A DNA stretch of 5,967 nt from Desulfobulbus sp. (GCA_011051825.1 DRKH01000027.1:1-5967); one strand, 5' to 3'; positions 1-5,845 are shown, counted from the stretch's first letter. Translations and numbers: made by a program. The notes: generated from the letters alone by a model not told the origin.

Positions 1-2
1 AC

Positions 3-146
3 TCATATTATCTATCCTTCAAAAATGGTGATCAAATTGCCATGCATAACGCTATTATTCCAATTCGAAAAGGGTTTGATATAAGTCTCAGCATGAAAGG
101 GGTCAAGTCTACTTTTGACTCTTATTCCGCTCCATTGGCAAACTAA
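3..146 (+). CDS. possible C-terminal end of a gene starting left of the window
   Basis: The third reading frame is open from the window edge to TAA at 144-146 and reads as a plausible protein tail of 47 residues (it includes FKNGDQIAMHNAIIPIRKGF). No family is recognised. The last third of the frame runs through the repeat-like motif at 96-120, so if the gene is real its natural end may have been replaced by the repeat. The other two plus frames close early, at 32-34 and near 84. The evidence is only an open frame and reasonable composition, so this could be chance. Confidence 0.3.
   Translation, partial: SYYLSFKNGDQIAMHNAIIPIRKGFDISLSMKGVKSTFDSYSAPLAN
96..120 (+). repeat. short hairpin motif resembling a RAYT/REP-type element end
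   Basis: The motif has a GGGGTCAAGT half and an ACTTTTGAC half that form an imperfect inverted repeat (GTCAAGT, CT loop, ACTT-TT-GAC). The leading AAAGGGG followed by an inverted repeat resembles the AAAAGGGGACAGAT end of the RAYT element at 530. Related GGGGTCAAGTCTAC motifs are, as far as I recall, frequent beside IS200-like/RAYT genes in Desulfobacterota. No partner end is seen in this window, so this may be a solitary relic. Confidence 0.35.
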
Positions 147-193
147 GGGCAGGAGCCGGAATAATCACCGAACATTGAGCGTTCCCACTCGCA

Positions 194-222
194 CTGTCGC
201 ATAAGGCCCAATTATGTCCTCA
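194..222 (+). other. degenerate dif-like (Xer) site, inverted relative to the site at 300-327
   Basis: CTGTCGCATAA (194-204) resembles a XerC-binding arm: its last seven bases, CGCATAA, match E. coli dif exactly. A 7-bp centre, GGCCCAA, follows, then TTATGT, which matches the first six bases of the XerD arm (TTATGTTAAAT); the rest of that arm does not match. The core is almost the reverse complement of the site at 300-327: TCGCATAAGG and AATTATG are shared exactly. The outer XerD half is missing, so this is unlikely to work as a normal double-stranded dif site. It could still serve as the pairing partner in a folded single strand. Confidence 0.5.
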
Positions 223-299
223 GTGGCCCCGCCACTGGCCCCGGGCCGGAAACAACAACCACGCTTCCCGGCAACCACGCCTCCTGATACTCCCCAGCC

Positions 300-327
300 A
301 TTTAACATAATTGTCCTTATGCGAGCG
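300..327 (-). other. dif: dif-like XerC/XerD recombination site
   Basis: On the minus strand the site reads CGCTCGCATAA, then GGACAA, then TTATGTTAAAT, which is the 11-6-11 layout of dif. The XerD-side arm is identical to E. coli dif (11 of 11). The XerC-side arm (GGTGCGCATAA in E. coli) matches at 8 of 11, including the inner CGCATAA. The 6-bp centre differs from the E. coli TGTATA at four positions. In known systems XerC/XerD recombine such sites to resolve chromosome dimers at the replication terminus, and some mobile elements integrate into or carry copies. Which of the two applies here cannot be read from the window. The gene-free setting suits either. Confidence 0.72.
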
Positions 328-339
328 GACTGGCCGGCC

Positions 340-370
340 CACTGTTTGCGGTTTTTTTCAGCAAACAGTG
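340..370. repeat. perfect 10-bp inverted repeat with T-rich loop
   Basis: CACTGTTTGC (340-349) and GCAAACAGTG (361-370) are exact reverse complements separated by an 11-base loop containing seven T. It lies 13 bases from the dif-like site. It is not a typical intrinsic terminator, because the T run sits in the loop rather than after the stem. Its role is unknown; it could be an accessory protein site or a structural element of a mobile-element end. Confidence 0.6.
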
Positions 371-529
371 TGACAACCAGGGAGCGGTACAATGCGCCCC
401 GGCATCAACACCGAACCCGGCGCGTAAGGGTGGGCGGGGATTTTTTATCCGCTCGTCAGCGCCTCTTTTTTCAGCCTGGCATCAAGCTCTTTCCAGCCGT
501 TGCTGCACTCCTGGTGCCGGTGCTCCGTG

Positions 530-548
530 AAAAGGGGACAGATTTATT
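530..548 (+). repeat. left terminal inverted repeat of the RAYT element
   Basis: The motif is AAAAGGGGACAGATTTATT. It pairs with 1281-1299, with mismatches only at two positions (G/A at the sixth base and T/C at the fifteenth). The transposase start codon follows 42 bases later. Confidence 0.7.
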
Positions 549-589
549 CTGTTGTTTGTCATTTGGCGGACAGTCGAGTAGTTTTGAGC

Positions 590-1313
590 ATGCCTCGATC
601 AGCCGGAATAGTACTTTCTCATACATCTCATCACATTGTCCAACGTGGTCATAACCGACAGACGGTTTTTGTCTCAGACGACGATTATAACTATTACCGA
701 GAAAATCTCATCGATTTTAAATATGAATTCGGCTGCAGGATTTATACTTACTGTCTGATGACCAACCACGTCCATCTCATTGTTGATCCGGGTAAGAGTC
801 CTGAATCGATTGCGCTCTTGATGAAGCGGGTCGCAGGCCGCCAAACACGGTATGTCAACAAACTTGAAGATCGTTCAGGTCGTTTATTTATGGGAAGGGC
901 GTTATAAATCCAGCATAATGCCAAGCAAGGAATATTTGCCAGCCTGTTGCCGGTATATCGAACTTAATCCTTTGCGTGCCGGAATGGTTACTGATCTTGA
1001 TCTATACCAATGGTCAAGTTATGGTACGAAAGTGTCTGAAAAAAGGGATCTGGTCGTTGATACACCACCATTTTATTTGTCGATGGGGGATACAGCACAG
1101 GAAAGGCGAAAAGCCTCTGAAGAATATGTACTGGAAACCATACCTGATAATGAACTCAAGCTTATACGGGAGGCATTGCAGAGGGGACAACTGACCGGCG
1201 GGGATCGTTTCCGGAAAAAAGTTGAAAAAAACTTGGTATCCGCATCTCCAACAAAAAACAAGGTCGGCCCAGAAAGAAAAAATAGATCTGTCCTCTTTTT
1301 TGGTCTGTGGTGA
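590..1313 (+). pseudogene. REP-associated tyrosine transposase (IS200-like, Y1/HUH), frameshifted
   Basis: This would be a single-strand DNA transposase that cuts and joins through a tyrosine. The first part (590-907) has the family start HHIVQRGHNRQTVF (residues 14-27), the metal-binding HUH motif TNHVHLI with His60 and His62, and a candidate catalytic Tyr88 in RQTRYVN. The second part, in the +1 frame, carries LWEGRYKSS, YIELNPLRAGMV and YQWSSY, all C-terminal family motifs. The break is at 883-890, where TTTA is present twice in tandem; with one copy removed the frame reads RSGRLWEGRYKSS and the protein is 239 residues long. I chose ATG 590 because the family motif starts 13 residues later; an in-frame ATG at 500 lies outside the inverted repeat. 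The ribosome site before 590 is weak. Recent inactivation is likely, since no other lesion is seen; a sequencing error is the alternative. Confidence 0.85.
1281..1299 (-). repeat. right terminal inverted repeat of the RAYT element
   Basis: AATAGATCTGTCCTCTTTT is the imperfect reverse complement of 530-548. It lies within the last codons of the transposase and ends 18 bases before the PilZ start codon, so the element directly borders the next gene. Confidence 0.7.
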
Positions 1314-1317
1314 TAAC

Positions 1318-1755
1318 ATGGGAAAAACAAAAACCTTTCGTATTATAAATAATAGATTACAGTTTAGATGTGCGAGTTGTGGGGCAAAGAGGTCGTTTAG
1401 CATTCCGCCCCATCTACGCGGAAAAAATATTCGTTGTCATAAATGCGGTGAAATTACAAGATGTTCATTTAATCGAAGGGGTACATTGCGGGAACTCCAG
1501 AGTGGTAAGGCCATACTGATTACTGACCATGGTAAAGAAGTGGATATATTTCTTACGGATATGTCGACAAAGGGTATTGGCTTTGAACTGTCTCTCAAGG
1601 CAGCACGTGCCCGGGTAATTCAAGTCGGGGATCAGGTCAGACTGCACTGCAGCTGGAACCAGCACCTGCTCAGCGGAAGCCGTTTTGTGGTACAAAACAT
1701 AAATGGGCAACGAGTTGGGGTGAAAAAGATGGAAGGTAGTGTACTCTACGGATAA
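1318..1755 (+). CDS. PilZ-domain protein with N-terminal zinc-ribbon-like motif
   Basis: This is a small cytoplasmic protein of 145 residues, likely a cyclic-di-GMP receptor. The N-terminal part has two CxxC pairs (Cys18/Cys21 and Cys40/Cys43) in a CASCGAK...CHKCGE arrangement, typical of a zinc-ribbon-like fold. The rest matches PilZ: an RxxxR motif at Arg54-Arg58 (RRGTLRE) followed by DxSxxG at 81-86 (DMSTKG), the two signatures that grip c-di-GMP in this family; both are intact. PilZ proteins usually act on motility, exopolysaccharide or adhesion; the target is not evident here. ATG 1318 is the best start because everything upstream in this frame (from 1222) is transposase and inverted-repeat sequence. 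There is no good Shine-Dalgarno site, and the start lies four bases after the transposase stop, so its promoter may be in or before the mobile element. It is more AT-rich than the hydrolase and mprF genes. Confidence 0.85.
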   Translation: MGKTKTFRIINNRLQFRCASCGAKRSFSIPPHLRGKNIRCHKCGEITRCSFNRRGTLRELQSGKAILITDHGKEVDIFLTDMSTKGIGFELSLKAARARVIQVGDQVRLHCSWNQHLLSGSRFVVQNINGQRVGVKKMEGSVLYG

Positions 1756-2202
1756 ACCAGCATGGCCGGACCAGATAAGCGAAGCGTAGCGGAGACGTCG
1801 ACAGGCCCTCTATGCAGGCAGTCGCGACCGTGCGAAGAGGTAAGCGAGCCTGCGAGACTCCGGGTAAGCGAGCCTGCGAGACTCTGTGCAGTATACCCCT
1901 GATCATTTGACCACTTACCCATGAATTCATCGTAGATTCTGTGTGATTGTAATACGTTTTTGGATTCAGTGATGCTGACCCCTGCATCAGGCTGAGGATT
2001 GTGGCTACTCTGAAAGAATATATTTTGTCTGATGGAATCAGGCCATTCCATACAACGATATTTCATGTCTTTGTTCACCCGGCGGAGGAACCGCCCACAG
2101 ATTCAGGATTATTATCCTTGTCTATCCTCAATTTTGACTGTGGCAGGGGGAGTACGTGCGGGTTCAGGAAAAGCATAAATATGCACAGGTGCCTGCAAGC
2201 CC
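1756..2202. other. intergenic region with REP-like repeats and several small hairpins
   Basis: No convincing gene is present. The left half holds the direct repeats described separately. The rest has a perfect 10-bp palindrome ATGAATTCAT (1921-1930) and four small stem-loops: TGATGC/GCATCA (1970-1989, possibly lengthened by CAG/CTG), ATGGAAT/ATTCCAT (2032-2051), GGCGG/CCGCC (2081-2095) and AGGAT/ATCCT (2105-2118). A TTGACT box at 2134 has no -10 partner at a normal distance, so I do not call a promoter. The promoter of the hydrolase-mprF pair should lie in this region, but I cannot place it. Confidence 0.55.
1775..1884. repeat. REP-like direct repeats: two near-identical units and one diverged unit
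   Basis: A 22-bp unit starting GGTAAGCGAGCC and ending TGCGAGACTC occurs identically at 1839-1860 and 1863-1884, a 24-bp period with CG between them. A diverged relative, TAAGCGAAGCGTAGCGGAGAC, lies at about 1775-1796. Each unit contains short internal direct repeats (GCGAG twice, or AGCG three times). This looks like short dispersed extragenic repeat DNA rather than CRISPR, because there is no spacer. Confidence 0.65.
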
Positions 2203-3138
2203 ATGCGTGAACGCGCTTCCGCCGGCTTTACATTATTCCGCAATTTCCCATATGCACTGTTGACTGCAGGCCTCCTGCTGTCAGTATTTCTGATTACTGT
2301 ATATATCGTCTTGTCTCCGATACCAAATTTTATCCTCGGCTATCTGTCCTGGAAAGCAACAGCCGCCGCTGTCCCGCAAACAGGGTATATCCACCAACAA
2401 CATGGTGAAATTCATTACGTTGTGTACGGAAAGGGCGCGCCGCTGGTTCTGCTGCACGGGGGATTAAGCAACAAGCTGTGCTGGTTTTCCCAGTTGCCGA
2501 TGCTGGTCCGATCCGGGCGTCGGGTCATTTTACTTGATACCAGGGGCCATGGAAAATCGACCGGGGGTAATGTTGAACCCAGTTACCAGGTTTACGCACG
2601 GGATGTTATCGGAGTGCTTGATCACCTGCATATCGATTCGGCCGATGTACTTGGCTGGAGTGACGGCGGCAATACCGCCCTGGTTCTTGGCTATCGCTAT
2701 CCCGAACGGATTCGAAAAATCATCCTGATCAGTGCCAACTTCAATCCGGAGGGACTGGTCCCGGAGATACAGCAGGATAACCGGAAGCCGTACGGATGGT
2801 TCAGGCAATGGTTCAATCGTTTCTGGACCGGCTCCAGCCGCGAATATCCACAACTGGAGCGGCAGGTAAAAAAGCTTTGGCAGACCTCGCCCCGGCTGAC
2901 CCCGGATATGCTGGCAGCGATAACCTGTCCTGTTCTTATCCTTGTCGGAGAACATGATTACGTTTCAGTTGCACACGCAAAAGAGATGGCCGAGACCGTG
3001 GCCAACGGCGTATTAAAGGTTATTGCCGGCGGTGGTCATTCCACACCCATTACCCATGCCGATGCAATAAATCGGTTGATTCTCCGTTTTTTAAACGATC
3101 CCGAAGGCACCGGACCAAAACCCCCGCCCGGCCCCTGA
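2203..3138 (+). CDS. membrane-anchored alpha/beta hydrolase
   Basis: This is an alpha/beta-fold hydrolase of 311 residues, probably an esterase or lipase-like enzyme. A short positively charged start (Arg2, Arg4, Arg13) is followed by a hydrophobic segment at about 17-40 with no clear cleavage site, which reads as a signal anchor placing the enzyme in the periplasm. The catalytic parts are all visible: oxyanion-hole LLHGG at 83-87, DTRGHGKS at 112-119, nucleophile elbow GWSDGG with Ser153, acid Asp252 in GEHD, and His279 in GGGHST. The C-terminus is a proline-rich tail (KPPPGP). The start has no strong ribosome site; CAGGTG lies 12 bases upstream. The gene ends 17 bases before mprF on the same strand, so the two are probably co-transcribed. 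Together with MprF it could be an aminoacyl-phosphatidylglycerol hydrolase, as PA0919 is beside PA0920 in Pseudomonas aeruginosa. That is inference from position and topology; the substrate is not shown by the sequence. Confidence 0.88.
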   Translation: MRERASAGFTLFRNFPYALLTAGLLLSVFLITVYIVLSPIPNFILGYLSWKATAAAVPQTGYIHQQHGEIHYVVYGKGAPLVLLHGGLSNKLCWFSQLPMLVRSGRRVILLDTRGHGKSTGGNVEPSYQVYARDVIGVLDHLHIDSADVLGWSDGGNTALVLGYRYPERIRKIILISANFNPEGLVPEIQQDNRKPYGWFRQWFNRFWTGSSREYPQLERQVKKLWQTSPRLTPDMLAAITCPVLILVGEHDYVSVAHAKEMAETVANGVLKVIAGGGHSTPITHADAINRLILRFLNDPEGTGPKPPPGP

Positions 3139-3155
3139 ACTTCAGCCCATAAACT

Positions 3156-5762
3156 ATGAAGCAAAAGCGATTAAACAGCATGGTGACACGATTAAAGAAA
3201 TATGGGCCCAGCCTTGCCATCTTCCTGGTCTTTATTGCCGGGATACTAGTCCTTTCAAGGACTCTGCACCAGACCAGCCTGCAGGATATCTATGCCCGGA
3301 TACAGGCCCTGCCGTCGGGAAAAATCCTGCTTGCCATGCTTTTCACCCTGATGAACTATGCGGCCCTGACCGGCTACGACTGGTCGGCACTGTTGTATGT
3401 GGGAAAGAAACTCTCGTTTCCGGTTATTGCCTTTACTTCCTTCACCGGTTTTTCACTGGGCAATACCCTGGGGGTAAGCTGGTTGTCCGGTGGAGCCGTG
3501 CGATATCGCTTTTATTCACGGGTTGGACTTTCTTTTTCCGAAGTCACCATGATCGTAGCCTTCTGTAGTGTCGGCTTTGCCCTTGGCGAAACTCTGGTCG
3601 GCACCACGGCTCTGGCAATCCATCCAACGATTTTTGCCGATTACTTTTCGTTACCCCGGACTTACGTCCGCTGGGGAGCGATCTGCAGTATTGTGGTCAT
3701 CTGTCTTATGCTGTTGCTCGGCAGCCTGCGCCGGAGCGAGCTCCGCCTTGGTAAGAGGAGATTTCGCCTTCCTTCACCAGGCATCTTGTGTGCGCAGATC
3801 CTGTTTTCTCTGCTGGATATCGGCCTTGCCGGGGCAACATTATTTGTCTTGTTACCTGACGGCACCATTTCATATTCCGCCTTTATTGCCGTATATACCA
3901 TCGCGCTTGTCCTTGCCATTGTCAGTGCAGTACCTGCAGGCCTTGGTGTTTTTGAGGCCGTAATGGCAACTGCACTCCATTCCTATATTCCACTGGAAGC
4001 CCTGACCGCCGCCCTGGTAGTCTATCGAATTATCTATTATTTCCTGCCGTTTCTCGGGGGGATATTCCTCCTTGCCGGCAGTGAAATCTATCTGCATGTT
4101 CAAAAGCGGCGGCAGGGTATGGTGCCTGACCTGCAGGGAAGTTTCCATCTGATAAGTAAGGTGGTGTTCAGTGCGGTTCCGCCTGCACTTGCCGGCTTGA
4201 CCTTTATTTCAGGAAGTATCCTGCTGCTGGGCAGTTCGGTTGCCCTGTCTCCACCTACTCTCCATCTGCTGGGAAAAATTTTCCCGGTTGAACTGATTGA
4301 ATTGTCCCATATCCTGGGGGGAGTTGTCGGGATCATCTTGATAATTCTCTCATTTTCTCTCTGGCAGCGTGTCCGGGTCGCCTTGTGGCTCAGCAGTGTT
4401 CTGTTTCTGGTCGGTGCTTTGCTCTCCTTTATCCAGACGCTGGATTATGACCGGGCCGTTGTCCTGTTGTTAACATTGATCCTGTTACTGTCCTGCAGGA
4501 AACCGTTTTACCGGCATGCCCGACTTTTTTCGGGTATTCTTGAGATCAAATGGCTCTTACTGACCCTGGCGGCATTGTCAGGATTTCTCTGGCTGTTGTT
4601 TTTTTCCTACCAGGCAACCAGCTATCAAAATGAGCTGTGGTGGCAGTTTGCCCTGGACAAGCAGGCACCACGAGGGATGCGGACTGCTGTGGTCGCGGTT
4701 TCAACATTCTTGATTACCTTTATTGTTGCCGCCCTGCGGCCACCGAGACAGTTGCCGTCCATGCCGGATAGGCAAGAGCTGGAACGGGCCCGGGACATCA
4801 TTCAACAGCAGGATGACGCGGACGGGAATTTTGCCCTGACTGCTGATAAAAGGCTGCTTTTTTCAGAGAGCAACAACAGTTTTATCATGTTTGCGATTCA
4901 CAAACGCAGCTGGGTAGCGTTGGGAGATCCCATCGGCAGGGATCGGCAGGAACAGGTGAATCTGATATGGGAATTTAAGGCGATGGCGGCCCGGGAGCAG
5001 GGGAATGCCGTATTTTATCAGGTCAAAAAAGAACATGTGGACTGGTATATTGACGCCGGTTTTCATCTCTATAAGCTGGGCGAAGAGGCCCGGGTTCAAC
5101 TTGAAGAATTCGGGCTTTCCGGCAAAAAACGCAGTAAGTTGCGCCAGGCAATGAACAAGGCCGATCGGGCCGGGTTGTCATTTACAATCGTTTCTCCCCC
5201 GCACGACGGGCAACTGCTCGATAGGTTAGCAGATATTTCGAACCAATGGCTGGCCCTCAAAAGTGTCCGTGAAAAAAGTTTTTCTCTTGGCCGGTTCAAC
5301 AGGGAATACCTGAACAGGTTCCCGCTCGCCCTGGTCCATGAACATGGCCGACTCACGGCCTTTGCCAACGTATTTACCACCGGTACCAAAGCGGAAGCGA
5401 CCATCGATCTGATGCGTCACCTTCCGGATGCCGAAAAAAACACCATGGATTTTCTCTTTATCGCCCTGATGCTCCACTTGAAAGAAAAGGGCTATGCCGA
5501 ATTCAGCCTTGGAATGGCACCTCTTTCGGGATTAATGGGCCATGAGCATGCACGCCTCTGGGACCGATTCGGCATGATGGTCTATAAAAAAGGAAAACAT
5601 TTTTATAATTTTGAAGGGTTGTGGCACTTTAAGAATAAATTTCAACCTCAGTGGATGCCGAGATACCTGGCAACAACCGGTAAGGGAGTGAGCCCTTTTC
5701 TTACTCTGATGGATATTGCAGCCTTAATCAGCGGCGGAATCAAGGGTGTTTTCAAGAAGTAG
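3156..5762 (+). CDS. mprF: MprF-type aminoacyl-phosphatidylglycerol synthase/flippase
   Basis: This inner-membrane enzyme uses aminoacyl-tRNA to attach an amino acid (lysine, alanine or similar) to phosphatidylglycerol and flips the product outward, lowering surface negative charge and raising resistance to cationic peptides. Its 868 residues are normal for full-length MprF. Residues about 17-310 form the flippase half, with the family stretch SWLSGGAVRYRFYSRVGLS (108-126). More membrane helices follow at about 333-527. The soluble DUF2156 synthase domain covers about 535-840, with SNNSFIMFAIHKRSWVALGDP (572-592, given in part), DLMRHLPDAEKNTMDFLF (751-768), FSLGMAPLSGL (783-793), and FEGLWHFKNKFQPQWMPRYL (819-838). 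The amino acid carried cannot be told from motifs. ATG 3156 has no clear ribosome site; a second ATG at 3180 is possible, but the first fits the operon spacing. Translation may depend on the upstream hydrolase gene. No truncation or frameshift is seen. Confidence 0.95.
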   Translation: MKQKRLNSMVTRLKKYGPSLAIFLVFIAGILVLSRTLHQTSLQDIYARIQALPSGKILLAMLFTLMNYAALTGYDWSALLYVGKKLSFPVIAFTSFTGFSLGNTLGVSWLSGGAVRYRFYSRVGLSFSEVTMIVAFCSVGFALGETLVGTTALAIHPTIFADYFSLPRTYVRWGAICSIVVICLMLLLGSLRRSELRLGKRRFRLPSPGILCAQILFSLLDIGLAGATLFVLLPDGTISYSAFIAVYTIALVLAIVSAVPAGLGVFEAVMATALHSYIPLEALTAALVVYRIIYYFLPFLGGIFLLAGSEIYLHVQKRRQGMVPDLQGSFHLISKVVFSAVPPALAGLTFISGSILLLGSSVALSPPTLHLLGKIFPVELIELSHILGGVVGIILIILSFSLWQRVRVALWLSSVLFLVGALLSFIQTLDYDRAVVLLLTLILLLSCRKPFYRHARLFSGILEIKWLLLTLAALSGFLWLLFFSYQATSYQNELWWQFALDKQAPRGMRTAVVAVSTFLITFIVAALRPPRQLPSMPDRQELERARDIIQQQDDADGNFALTADKRLLFSESNNSFIMFAIHKRSWVALGDPIGRDRQEQVNLIWEFKAMAAREQGNAVFYQVKKEHVDWYIDAGFHLYKLGEEARVQLEEFGLSGKKRSKLRQAMNKADRAGLSFTIVSPPHDGQLLDRLADISNQWLALKSVREKSFSLGRFNREYLNRFPLALVHEHGRLTAFANVFTTGTKAEATIDLMRHLPDAEKNTMDFLFIALMLHLKEKGYAEFSLGMAPLSGLMGHEHARLWDRFGMMVYKKGKHFYNFEGLWHFKNKFQPQWMPRYLATTGKGVSPFLTLMDIAALISGGIKGVFKK

Positions 5763-5789
5763 AAGGAACGTAACTGGTCACAGGCTGTG

Positions 5790-5806
5790 CAACTATGTGT
5801 TGTTTT
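5790..5806 (+). terminator. weak candidate terminator after mprF
   Basis: CAAC (5790-5793) and GTTG (5799-5802) form a 4-bp stem with a 5-base loop, followed at once by TTTT. The stem is short and AT-containing, so the call is weak. The large palindrome at 5846-5965 is an alternative place for transcription to stop. Confidence 0.25.
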
Positions 5807-5820
5807 CAGCTATCTTCAAC

Positions 5821-5840
5821 CTGTAAGGGACTGTAAGGAA
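5821..5840 (+). repeat. 10-bp tandem direct repeat
   Basis: CTGTAAGGGA is followed directly by CTGTAAGGAA, nine of ten bases identical. The unit resembles the outer end of the palindrome that starts six bases later (TGTAACA), so it may be part of, or a scar from, that element. Confidence 0.5.
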
Positions 5841-5845
5841 ATAAG

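Larger units (their letters stand above)
147..529. other. gene-free, inverted-repeat-rich stretch containing dif-like sites
   Basis: No convincing gene is present on either strand; the open frames here (for example 214-654 plus and 165-392 minus) have no recognisable protein character. The stretch holds the two dif-like sites described separately, a perfect hairpin at 221-237 (CAGTGGC, CCC, GCCACTG), a GGCC-CCG-GGCC dyad at 237-247, two direct copies of CAACCACGC at 256-264 and 272-280, and the inverted repeat at 340-370. From 371 to 529 I see only a weak GGAT/ATCC dyad near 440-452. Confidence 0.6.
530..1299 (+). mobile_element. RAYT (REP-associated tyrosine transposase) element with 19-bp terminal inverted repeats
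   Basis: The left end (530-548, AAAAGGGGACAGATTTATT) and the right end (1281-1299, AATAGATCTGTCCTCTTTT) are reverse complements at 17 of 19 positions and bracket a single transposase gene. Elements of this class carry a solitary Y1/HUH transposase and do not normally make target-site duplications; none is visible here. The right repeat lies inside the last codons of the transposase, encoding an NRSVLF-type tail. Because the transposase is frameshifted, the copy is probably immobile unless helped in trans. Confidence 0.72.

Noticed and set aside
147..154. KOPS (GGGNAGGG) pointing to the dif-like site
   Set aside because: GGGCAGGA is one base off, and a single near match does not show the skewed distribution KOPS needs.
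350..360. Intrinsic terminator at the 340-370 inverted repeat
   Set aside because: The T run is in the loop, not after the stem, on the plus strand, and no T run follows on the minus strand.
500..589. Longer transposase start at ATG 500
   Set aside because: The extra residues run through the left inverted repeat and match no family motif; the conserved N-terminus begins shortly after ATG 590.
1222..1317. Longer PilZ protein starting at 1222
   Set aside because: The added residues are the transposase and inverted-repeat sequence read in another frame; the zinc-ribbon and PilZ parts are complete from 1318.
1839..1884. CRISPR array
   Set aside because: There are two 22-bp copies separated by only two bases, with no spacer-sized gaps and no cas genes.
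1746..2078. Minus-strand frame of 110 residues with SLAGSLT repeats
   Set aside because: The repeated residues are only the translation of the 24-bp DNA repeats; no domain is seen.
2141..2160. Sigma-54 promoter (TGGCAG...GTGCG)
   Set aside because: The GG-to-GC spacing from TGGCAG is 14 rather than 10; shifting to the spacing of 10 loses the TGGCA consensus.
2001..2210. Small 69-residue frame with GTG start, overlapping the hydrolase start by 8 bases
   Set aside because: It has no recognisable protein character, the GAGG upstream is only three bases from the start, and the frame runs through several hairpins.
3662..5477. Several open frames on the minus strand and in other frames inside mprF
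   Set aside because: The strong full-length MprF match on the plus strand explains them as shadows.
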